From JBBDIP01 sp050260675 (GTDB taxonomy: Bacteria > Bacillota > Sulfobacillia > Fermentithermobacillales > Fermentithermobacillaceae): DNA of 64,000 bases. Under the pieces are notes generated by a model. That model was not told the origin of the DNA and searched no databases. It worked only from the letters and a program-made list of their open reading frames with translations. The DNA is taken from contig JBLNCN010000011.1 of NCBI GenBank assembly GCA_050260675.1, positions 62,001 to 126,000 on the forward strand, read 5' to 3'. Shown here piece by piece: positions 48,709-55,780 of the stretch. The position numbers and the translations under genes are program-made. How positions within the stretch are numbered: position 1 is the stretch's first letter; the number at the start of each line of letters is the position of its first letter.

Positions 48709-50130
48709 TTAGGGTGCTTTAGATCCATCGCCCGGAAGCCAGACATAAAACGCCGCTCCGCGCCCGGGTCCGCTTTCAGCCCACACCCTGCCGCCTTGAA
48801 GGGTCACAGAATGCTTCACCACCGCTAGCCCGAGGCCGCTGCCTCCGGTGCCCCGGCTCCTGTCCTTAGAGCCCCTGTAGAACCGCTCGAACACTCGAGG
48901 CAGGTCCTCCTCGTCTATACCCGGCCCATCGTCCACCACCCAGAAAAGCCAGCCGCCGTCGTCGGGCCGGACGCCCATCTCAATCCGGCCGCCCTCGCCT
49001 CCGTACTTCAGGGCGTTCTCAAGCAGGTTGGTGAAAACCATATCCGTGAGAGTAGGATCAGCTATGAGCTCGCCTCCCGATGCCGCCGAAGAGACTATGC
49101 TGACAGTCTGGCGGTTGCGCGAGGATACGCTCTCAAGCCTCTTTACGGTGTCACGCAGGATGCGTGCCGGATCCAGCGGAACCTTCGCCGGGACGATAGA
49201 TCCGGACTCAAGTTTGGCGAGGTCCAGCAGAGACCCTACCAGCGTCGAGAGCCTCGACGCCTCGGCATCGATAAGCGAGGCCATCTCCCGGACCGACTCC
49301 GCATCGTCTGGCGGGGTATCCCGAAGGGTTTCGGCAAAGCCCTTAACCACAGTCACGGGAGTCCGCAGCTCGTGCGAGACGTTCTGCACGAAATCCGTCC
49401 GCATCCTCTCCAGCCTGCGGATCTCTGTGAGGTCGTGAAGGGTTAGCACCACACCTATCATGACCGGGTGCGATGGATCCTCCCGGGATTGGAGTGGCGC
49501 AGCAGTCGCGTCCACGACCCTTGGCGATCGCCTGCCGATCTTGACCTCCTGGCGGCCGGCGGCTTGCCGGTAGAGGGCCCCCGAAACCAGTGATACAAGA
49601 TCTGAGCTGGAGAGCGTTTCAACGAACGACAGACCGTGGAGCGACTCCTCGGTTCTGCCCAGGATTTCCTTAGCCGCGAGGTTGATCGCGGTGATCCGCC
49701 CCTCGCAATCGAAGATTATTATGCCCGATACGCTGGCATTAAGCGTGGCTTCCAGTTTGGCGTTGGAGTCGTGTAGGTCCTGCATCCTTGCCCGCAGGCT
49801 CTCAGCAAGTCTGTTGAGGTCGGAGCCCAGTGTGTCCAGTTCGGTGTCGGTATCCGGGAAGAACCGCTCCCGGAACCTGCCGGACAGCATGGCCCCGGTC
49901 ATCGCAAGCATCCCCTCTACGATGGATGCTAGCCGGCCGCTCTTCACGGCCGCGTATGCAGCAACCACAGGCAGGCCGACCAATGCGCCTATCCTAAGGG
50001 AACCCGCCGCTGCCTCATAGGCATCATCCGGCAGACCGGCTGACCTCACAAACAGAACTCCCGCTGTCACAGCCGTTGCGGCCAGCCACACGGTGATACA
50101 CATGAAGAACAGCTTGTTCCTGAGCTTCAT
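48709..50130 (-). CDS. phoR: PhoR-type sensor histidine kinase
   Basis: 473 residues. Two TM segments near 9-28 and 45-62, a PAS domain (about 115-225), HisKA with RTDFVQNVSHELRTPVTVVKGF (phospho-acceptor His), and HATPase with FTNLLENALKYGG (N box), DDGPGIDEEDLPRVFERFYRG (G1/F) and GGSGLGLAVVKH (G2). Its ATG overlaps the regulator gene stop (ATGA, 50127-50130). Position at the end of the pst-pho operon supports phosphate sensing. Confidence 0.94.
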   Translation of the reverse strand: MKLRNKLFFMCITVWLAATAVTAGVLFVRSAGLPDDAYEAAAGSLRIGALVGLPVVAAYAAVKSGRLASIVEGMLAMTGAMLSGRFRERFFPDTDTELDTLGSDLNRLAESLRARMQDLHDSNAKLEATLNASVSGIIIFDCEGRITAINLAAKEILGRTEESLHGLSFVETLSSSDLVSLVSGALYRQAAGRQEVKIGRRSPRVVDATAAPLQSREDPSHPVMIGVVLTLHDLTEIRRLERMRTDFVQNVSHELRTPVTVVKGFAETLRDTPPDDAESVREMASLIDAEASRLSTLVGSLLDLAKLESGSIVPAKVPLDPARILRDTVKRLESVSSRNRQTVSIVSSAASGGELIADPTLTDMVFTNLLENALKYGGEGGRIEMGVRPDDGGWLFWVVDDGPGIDEEDLPRVFERFYRGSKDRSRGTGGSGLGLAVVKHSVTLQGGRVWAESGPGRGAAFYVWLPGDGSKAP

Positions 50131-50846
50131 TGAGGTCTATCCTGATTCACGCCCACAGTCAGCCTATAGCCGACACTCCGCATAGTCTCGATTGTCGGCG
50201 TATCGCTGCCCTGCGGCGCGCGGTCGAGTTTCTGTCTCAAACGGGAGATGTGGACATCCACAGTCCGGGTGTCGCCGGCGAAATCGTATCCCCAAACGCT
50301 CTCGAGGAGGTCGTCGCGAGTGAAGGTCCAGCCCGGTCTCCTCGCCAGGTAAGCCAGAAGATCGAACTCTTTCGCCGTGAGGCTCAAGGGAACTCCTGCC
50401 ACAGTTGCGTCCCGTGTCCCCTCGTCTATGGTCAGCGACCCCACAACCAGTCGTTGTCCGCCACCCGCATCAAGAGACTCCCGCCTGCGCCGAAGGTGGG
50501 CTCTCACCCGCGCCACCAGCTCGCGGGGCGAGAACGGTTTGGTGACGTAGTCGTCGGCGCCCAGCTCCAGGCCCGCCACTTTGTCGACTTCATCAGTCCT
50601 GGCGGTAAGCAGGATCACCGGAAAGCGCTTGCCGGCGTTTCTGGCAAACCTCAGGACGTCCCAGCCTGAGATGCGCGGCAGCATAATGTCCAGGATAACC
50701 AGGTCGAAATCGCCAGCCATCATCTCGCTGTACGCAGACTCGCCGTCGTGCCGGGCCACGACTGTGAAGCCATCCCGCTCCAGATGGTAGGCGATCAGCT
50801 TCGTGATGGGTATCTCGTCATCGACAACAAGGATCCGTCCAGCCAC
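50127..50846 (-). CDS. phoP: PhoP/PhoB-type response regulator
   Basis: 239 residues. Receiver with ILVVDDEIPI, phospho-acceptor Asp in LVILDIMLPR and VILLTARTDEVDKV, followed by an OmpR-type winged helix ending YLARRPGWTFTRDDLLESVWGYDFAGDTRTVDVHISRLRQKL. ATP-independent DNA binder phosphorylated by the PhoR encoded next. Likely binds the candidate Pho boxes at 55746-55773. Confidence 0.95.
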   Translation of the reverse strand: MAGRILVVDDEIPITKLIAYHLERDGFTVVARHDGESAYSEMMAGDFDLVILDIMLPRISGWDVLRFARNAGKRFPVILLTARTDEVDKVAGLELGADDYVTKPFSPRELVARVRAHLRRRRESLDAGGGQRLVVGSLTIDEGTRDATVAGVPLSLTAKEFDLLAYLARRPGWTFTRDDLLESVWGYDFAGDTRTVDVHISRLRQKLDRAPQGSDTPTIETMRSVGYRLTVGVNQDRPQ

Positions 50847-50899
50847 AGGTTATCCTCCGTTGCAGAGCAGTGGGCTCCTCGCATGCTCACAATCCTTGC

Positions 50900-51565
50900 T
50901 TATTGGTGCAGTTCCCTCAGTTCTCCTGTCTCCACGTAGAAGACCCGCTCGCCGATATTAGTCACATGATCGGCAATCCTCTCAAGGTACCGGGCGATGA
51001 GCAGCAGCTGCACTGCCTGGTCCACCAGCCCAGGGTCCTTCTTCATGAACTCACAAAGCTCCTCGTGCAGATACTTGTATAGGTGATCCACCTCGTCATC
51101 GTCGGATATCATCTTCTCGATGAGTGACAGATCTCTGGTGACGAACCCATCCAGGCTGTCCTTCAGCATCCCCACCACTGTGCGCGCCATACGTGGGATG
51201 TCGACCAGCGGTTTGAAGAGCGGGCGATCTGCCAGGCGCTTAGCCGTGCGGCAGACATCCACAGCGTAATCGGCCACTCGCTCAACGTCCCCGGCGATGG
51301 ATAGCGCGGCAAAGATCCTCCGGAGGTCCTTGGCCGCCGGTTGCTGGGTTGCGATGAGTTCGATGCATCTGGACTCGATGTTGAGCCGCATCATGTCCAC
51401 CACATCATCCCTGGCTATGGTTGCATCGGCCATGTGCACATCGCGTTCGGCGAGCGCCAAGAGCGAGTCCTGAAGGATGACCTCCGTTTCCCTTCCCATG
51501 GCCAGCAGGCGATCATCAAGTTCCCGTAGCTGCCCGTCAAATGTCGCGCGTGGGTTTCGCATCAT
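50900..51565 (-). CDS. phoU: Phosphate transport system regulator PhoU
   Basis: 221 residues in two three-helix repeats with the PhoU motif seen twice (RDVVDMMRLNIESRCIELIATQQPAAKDLRRIFAALSIAGDVERVADYA, and DDDEVDHLYKYLHEEL...RYLERIADHVTNIGERV). Damps PhoR activity when phosphate is plentiful through the Pst transporter. ATG overlaps the pstB2 stop (ATGA). Confidence 0.95.
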   Translation of the reverse strand: MMRNPRATFDGQLRELDDRLLAMGRETEVILQDSLLALAERDVHMADATIARDDVVDMMRLNIESRCIELIATQQPAAKDLRRIFAALSIAGDVERVADYAVDVCRTAKRLADRPLFKPLVDIPRMARTVVGMLKDSLDGFVTRDLSLIEKMISDDDEVDHLYKYLHEELCEFMKKDPGLVDQAVQLLLIARYLERIADHVTNIGERVFYVETGELRELHQ

Positions 51566-52329
51566 CCGATCCTCCCCGTAACGTAATTCTCTGTCCGCAC
51601 ATCCTTAGGGTTGGTGAACAGGTCGCTGGTTGGGCGGAACTCGACTATCTCTCCGTCCAGCATGAACATCGTGAAGTCAGATGCCCTGGAAGCCTGCTGC
51701 ATGTTGTGGGTGACGATGATGATCGTGTATGCATCGCGCAGAAACCACATGAGTTCTTCTATCTTGAGGGTCGCCTGGGGATCCAGCGCCGAACAGGGTT
51801 CATCGAGCAGGATGACATCGGGCCTTGTGGCGATAGCGCGAGCAATGGAGAGTTTCTGCTGGTTGCCCAGTGACAGCTCCAGAGCCGGCGCGCGAAGGCA
51901 GTCCTTCACCTCATCCCACAGCGCAACCTCGCGCAGGCTGCGCTCGACCGTGTCCTCGACTTCAGCCCTGTTCCGTGTCTCTTGAATACGTGACGCAACG
52001 GCCACGTTATCGAACACCGATAGGGGAAACACCACCGGCCTCTGAAACACCATCCCGATCCTTGATCGCAGCCAGGTGAGGTCAACCCCGGAGCCGTATA
52101 CGTCCACACCGTCGAGGGCTATCTCCCCTTTGACCGATACCCCTTCTATGCGGTCGTTCATCCGGTTGATGCTGCGGAGGAAGGTGGATTTTCCACACCC
52201 CGAGGGACCTATTATGGCTGTGATGGCGTTCTTCCTGAAGGAGGCTGTGAGGCCTTTCAGGGCTCGGAACTTGCCGTAGTAGAGTTCGAAGTTCCTCGCG
52301 ATTATCTTGTCTGACCCGACATTCTGCAC
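51562..52329 (-). CDS. pstB: Phosphate ABC transporter ATPase, second copy with degenerate signature
   Basis: 255 residues. Walker A GPSGCGKST (41-49), Q-loop VFQRP with Gln96, Walker B VILLDEP, D-loop SALDP and H-loop VTHN are intact. The ABC signature, however, is LSLGNQQK (152-159) instead of LSGGQQQR. Otherwise a typical PstB (NDRIEGVSVKGEIALDGVDVY). GTG start, 11 bp after pstB1. The degenerate signature complements the defect in pstB1, suggesting a heterodimer. Confidence 0.93.
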   Translation of the reverse strand: MQNVGSDKIIARNFELYYGKFRALKGLTASFRKNAITAIIGPSGCGKSTFLRSINRMNDRIEGVSVKGEIALDGVDVYGSGVDLTWLRSRIGMVFQRPVVFPLSVFDNVAVASRIQETRNRAEVEDTVERSLREVALWDEVKDCLRAPALELSLGNQQKLSIARAIATRPDVILLDEPCSALDPQATLKIEELMWFLRDAYTIIIVTHNMQQASRASDFTMFMLDGEIVEFRPTSDLFTNPKDVRTENYVTGRIG

Positions 52330-52340
52330 GCCAAATCCCC

Positions 52341-53117
52341 CTATCCGAACTTCCCGGCGATGTAGTCCTCGGTCCGCTTGTCCTTCGGCCTCGTGAAAAC
52401 GTCCTTCGCGGCCCCGGTCTCAACCAGCTCCCCCATGCAGAAGAACGCGATCTCGCCCTGGACCCTGGCAGCCTGCACGGGGTTGTGGGTCACCAGGATG
52501 ATGGTGTATTGGTGCTGCAGAGTCCTCAGCGTCTCTTCTATGTGGAGGGTGGAGATGGGATCCAGACCAGACGTAGGTTCATCCAGCAGGATCACCTCCG
52601 GCTCGACTGCCAGTACCCTTGCAAGTGACAAGCGCTGCTGTTGCCCGCCCGAGAGCTGCGAAGCCGGCGAGTCAAGACGGTCTTTTACATCGTCGAAGAT
52701 GGCTGCGGCTATGAGAGCCCGCTCTACCGCCTCGTCGAGCGTGGCTTTTGACTTGACGCCCCTCTTTCTGGGGCCGTACGCCACGTTCTCGTAAATGGAC
52801 AGAGGCAGCGGAGTCGGCACAGCGAATACCATCCCGACCCGTCGCCTGAGGTCTGCGACGTCGAATCCGCCGGTGTAGACGTCCTTTCCGTCAAGCACCA
52901 GAGTACCGGAGTGAGCTGCCCCCATGACCCTGTCGTTGAGCCTGTTCAACGCCCGAAGGAACGTGGTCTTGCCGCTGGCGGTGGGTCCCATGATGGTGAG
53001 GAGCGAGTTCTTCCTGACGCTCAGGTTGATGGATCGCAACGCCACAGTCTTCCCGTTGGAGTAGGTGAAGCTGAAGTCCTCTGCCTGCACTTTCGGCTGC
53101 AATGCATCCAGGCTCAC
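52341..53117 (-). CDS. pstB: Phosphate ABC transporter ATPase, first copy lacking the Q-loop Gln
   Basis: 258 residues. Walker A GPTASGKTT (44-52), consensus signature LSGGQQQR (155-162), Walker B VILLDEPTSGLDP and H-loop VTHN. But the Q-loop reads MVFAVPTPLP, with Ala99 where PstB has Gln. GTG overlaps the pstA stop (GTGA). Duplicated pstB genes are common in Bacillota; the reciprocal motif losses here are the notable point. Confidence 0.93.
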   Translation of the reverse strand: MSLDALQPKVQAEDFSFTYSNGKTVALRSINLSVRKNSLLTIMGPTASGKTTFLRALNRLNDRVMGAAHSGTLVLDGKDVYTGGFDVADLRRRVGMVFAVPTPLPLSIYENVAYGPRKRGVKSKATLDEAVERALIAAAIFDDVKDRLDSPASQLSGGQQQRLSLARVLAVEPEVILLDEPTSGLDPISTLHIEETLRTLQHQYTIILVTHNPVQAARVQGEIAFFCMGELVETGAAKDVFTRPKDKRTEDYIAGKFG

Positions 53118-53998
53118 CGGCTCTCCCTCCTTCCGGCTCTGCCGGCGCGGCCGACGAGCCAGTAGGCTCCGGCATTCACGGCGAGGACCGCCACAAGGAG
53201 AACCGCCGCCGTCCCGTACGCGTTCTCCATGGAGATCCCCTCTCTGGCCAGGATGTAGAAGTGAACCGGCAGGGTGCGTACCGGGTCCATAATTGTGCGC
53301 GGTAGCCTGAGCGAGGAACCGGCGGTGAAGATGACGGCCGCGGTTTCGCCGACGGCTCGTCCCAGCGCAAGCACGATGCCCGTCACAATGCCGGGAAGGG
53401 CGGTCGGAAGGATCAAGGACGTAGTCGTCTGCCAGCGGCTTCCGCCGAGGGCGTAGCTGATTTCGCGGTAAGCGTCAGGCACCGCTCGAATGGCCTCTTC
53501 GGAGGTGCGGACTATGGTGGGCAAAACCATTACTGCCAGCGTAAGGGCACCGGATAACATCGACCACCCCATACCCAGCCCGATGACGAAGAAAATGAAG
53601 CCGAACAGGCCGAATATGATAGATGGGATCCCTGCAAGGCTTTCCACTCCGAACCGCACGAGCCGCGGGAAGAACCCTTCACGCACGTACTCGGTAAGAT
53701 AGACTGCGGTACCGACTCCCAGAGGAGCAGCGATCAGGACTGCCAGCGCCGTGAGCGCAAAAGTCCCTACTATGCTAGGAAGGATGCCGCCCTCCTTGCC
53801 CATGTCCTTCGGCACTTGGGTAACGAAGTTGGAGTCCACCACCGGAAGCCCTCTCACAAGGATGTATCCGACTATAAGGACCAGCGTTACGGCCGCCGCG
53901 AAGACGCAAAGCCGAAGCGCAGCGACGACGGTCCCTTCGGTAAGCCTTGACCTGCGCCTGGCCACTGTTTCGGTTGCTCTCGCTATCATCGCGCTCAC
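53114..53998 (-). CDS. pstA: Phosphate ABC transporter permease PstA
   Basis: 294 residues, six TM helices. EAA-type loop EEAIRAVPDAYREISYALGGSRWQTTTSLILPTALPGIVTGIVLALGRAVGETAAVIFTAG, and IPSIIFGLFGFIFFV before it, as in PstA. GTG start overlapping the pstC stop as GTGA. Forms the inner-membrane channel with PstC. Confidence 0.95.
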   Translation of the reverse strand: MSAMIARATETVARRRSRLTEGTVVAALRLCVFAAAVTLVLIVGYILVRGLPVVDSNFVTQVPKDMGKEGGILPSIVGTFALTALAVLIAAPLGVGTAVYLTEYVREGFFPRLVRFGVESLAGIPSIIFGLFGFIFFVIGLGMGWSMLSGALTLAVMVLPTIVRTSEEAIRAVPDAYREISYALGGSRWQTTTSLILPTALPGIVTGIVLALGRAVGETAAVIFTAGSSLRLPRTIMDPVRTLPVHFYILAREGISMENAYGTAAVLLVAVLAVNAGAYWLVGRAGRAGRRESR

Positions 53999-54837
53999 TT
54001 CCCTCTGACCAGAGATCTCGCCGCCCCATTGAGGACACCCACCATCACGAACAGCACCACACCGGTCGCGAACAGTGCCTGGCGGTGGAGTCCCGTAGCA
54101 TAGCCCATCTCCAGAGCGATGTTGGACGTCATGGTTCGAACAGGATCTAGCAGCGAGTGCGGCGCGACGGTAGCGTTGCCGGCAACCATGATCACCGCCA
54201 TGGTCTCACCCACCGCCCTTCCCATCGCCAGGATCGCGGCTGCCAGTATGCCGGGGCGGGCGGAGGGCAGCGTGACCATCCAAGTTGTCTGCCAATCAGT
54301 AGCCCCCAGCGCGGCCATGCCATCACGGTAGGACTGAGGGACAGCGCGAAGGGAATCGTAAGAAACGCTCATCATCGTGGGCAGGACCATGATCCCGAGG
54401 ACGACAGACGCGGCCATCACCGAGAACCCGGGACCTCCGAAACGTGACCTCACGAAGGGCACCAATACCGTCAGCCCGATGAACCCGACGACCACCGACG
54501 GGATACCTGCAAGGAGCTCAATAGCCGGTTTGAGAACTGAAGCTACCCGCTTTGGGGCAAACTCCGAGAGATACAGGGCGCACCCAAGTCCGACGGGCAT
54601 CCCGACAACCAGAGCTCCCAAGGTCACCGCCAGAGTCCCCAGGATCATCGGGTAGATTCCGAACTGTCCCTTGCTTGGCAGCCAGTCTTCACCGGTTATG
54701 AACTGCCACACTCCCACCTTGGCGAGCGCCGGACTGCCTTCTTTGAAGATGAAGAGGATAATGAGGGCCAAGACCGCAACCGATACCAGCCCGATCCCCG
54801 TGAGCGCCCTTTCAGCGAGTCTTTCGTTTGCGTTCAC
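53995..54837 (-). CDS. pstC: Phosphate ABC transporter permease PstC
   Basis: 280 residues, six TM helices. GQFGIYPMILGTLAVTLGALVVGMPVGLGCALYLSEFAP, LAGIPSVVVGFIGLTVLVPF and the EAA loop DSLRAVPQSYRDGMAALGATDWQTTWMVTLPSARPGILAAAILAMGRAVGETMAV are typical. GTG at 54837 is chosen: the open frame to 54888 would overlap pstS, and a GGAGGAG lies upstream of 54837 at somewhat long spacing. Confidence 0.94.
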   Translation of the reverse strand: MNANERLAERALTGIGLVSVAVLALIILFIFKEGSPALAKVGVWQFITGEDWLPSKGQFGIYPMILGTLAVTLGALVVGMPVGLGCALYLSEFAPKRVASVLKPAIELLAGIPSVVVGFIGLTVLVPFVRSRFGGPGFSVMAASVVLGIMVLPTMMSVSYDSLRAVPQSYRDGMAALGATDWQTTWMVTLPSARPGILAAAILAMGRAVGETMAVIMVAGNATVAPHSLLDPVRTMTSNIALEMGYATGLHRQALFATGVVLFVMVGVLNGAARSLVRGK

Positions 54838-54856
54838 AGGCTTCTCGCTCCTCCCG

Positions 54857-55687
54857 TCACTCGCCGACAATGAGGCCTTCGCCTGCAAGGATCCTCTGGC
54901 CGTCCTCGCCGGTCACGTAGTCGATGAACTGGACTACTTCTGCCGGCAGGTCGCCCTTGACCACAAAGAGGAATGGGCGGACAAGAGTGTAGGAGCCGTT
55001 TTTAACGTTGGCGACGGAGGGCGTAACGTCACCGATGGCGAGGGGTTTCACACTGGAGTCCACCATTCCCAGGGAGACATAGCCTATGGCGTTCTGATCC
55101 CTGGCGATAGTCTCCCTCACAGCGCCGTTGGAATCCTGGACGACGACCGTCTTTGCGATGTCGGTCTCCTTCATCACAAGCTCCTCAAAGGCGCCTCTGG
55201 TGCCCGAACCTTCTTCCCTGCTAATCACGCTAATCTGCCCGTCCGGTCCGCCCAGTTCGCTCCAGTCGGTGATCTCGCCCGAGAACACATCCTGGAGCTG
55301 TTTGAGATCGATGCTGGTAATGGGGTTGCCGGGGTTCACTATGACTGCGATAGCGTCGCGGGCTATCACGATGGGGGTGAGATCATCTTCACCTTCGCCG
55401 AGGCCCCTGGACATCATGCCAATCTGTGCGGCTCCGGAAAGGACTGCGGCTGCGCCCGCACTGGAACCGCCGCCCTGAACGTTAATCGAAGGACGGTCGG
55501 GATACTCGTTCTGATACTCCTCGGCCAGTTTCTCAGCGAACGGCTGCACCGAGGTTGACCCCGCCAAGGTGATGGATGACGTCTCCTGGGAACCGGATCT
55601 GCAGCCGGATAGGAGGATCACCAGGGCGAGCCCGATCGCTGCCGCCAGGGCCAGCCTGCCACCCTTCCTGCCATGCGGTGCGCTCAT
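54857..55687 (-). CDS. pstS: Phosphate-binding lipoprotein PstS
   Basis: 276 residues. A lipoprotein signal with LALAAAIGLALVILLSGC places the mature Cys outside the membrane. Ligand-binding blocks: ITLAGSTSVQPFAEKLAEEY, NVQGGGSSAGAAAV, and SREEGSGTRGAFEELVM (phosphate-binding Ser/Gly/Thr). ATG at 55687 has AGAGGTGG about ten bases upstream; that SD lies inside the hairpin at 55693-55734. First gene of the pst-pho operon. Confidence 0.95.
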   Translation of the reverse strand: MSAPHGRKGGRLALAAAIGLALVILLSGCRSGSQETSSITLAGSTSVQPFAEKLAEEYQNEYPDRPSINVQGGGSSAGAAAVLSGAAQIGMMSRGLGEGEDDLTPIVIARDAIAVIVNPGNPITSIDLKQLQDVFSGEITDWSELGGPDGQISVISREEGSGTRGAFEELVMKETDIAKTVVVQDSNGAVRETIARDQNAIGYVSLGMVDSSVKPLAIGDVTPSVANVKNGSYTLVRPFLFVVKGDLPAEVVQFIDYVTGEDGQRILAGEGLIVGE

Positions 55688-55692
55688 AACTA

Positions 55693-55734
55693 GTCGACCA
55701 CCTCTCATGTTCTGATCTGAGAGTAGTGGTCGAC
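55693..55734 (-). promoter_or_regulatory. Hairpin sequestering the pstS ribosome site
   Basis: GTCGACCAC (55693-55701) pairs with GTGGTCGAC (55726-55734), and the adjoining CTCTCA (55702-55707) pairs with TGAGAG (55718-55723), leaving a 2-base bulge and a 10-base loop. On the pstS mRNA the 3' arm contains the SD (GAGAGGTGG), so the closed hairpin would hide it. Confidence 0.6.
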
Positions 55735-55745
55735 CGAAAAGAGAT

Positions 55746-55773
55746 CGTGTCAGCAGTGTAACGGGAATGTAAA
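55746..55773 (-). promoter_or_regulatory. Candidate Pho boxes upstream of pstS
   Basis: On the minus strand TTTACA (55768-55773) and GTTACA (55757-55762) occur 11 bp apart, followed 11 bp on by a weaker GACACG (55746-55751). Direct TT[A/C/T]ACA hexamers with 11-bp period are the PhoP recognition pattern of Bacillus. They lie between the leuS stop and the pstS leader hairpin. Confidence 0.6.
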
Positions 55774-55780
55774 ACCCGCG

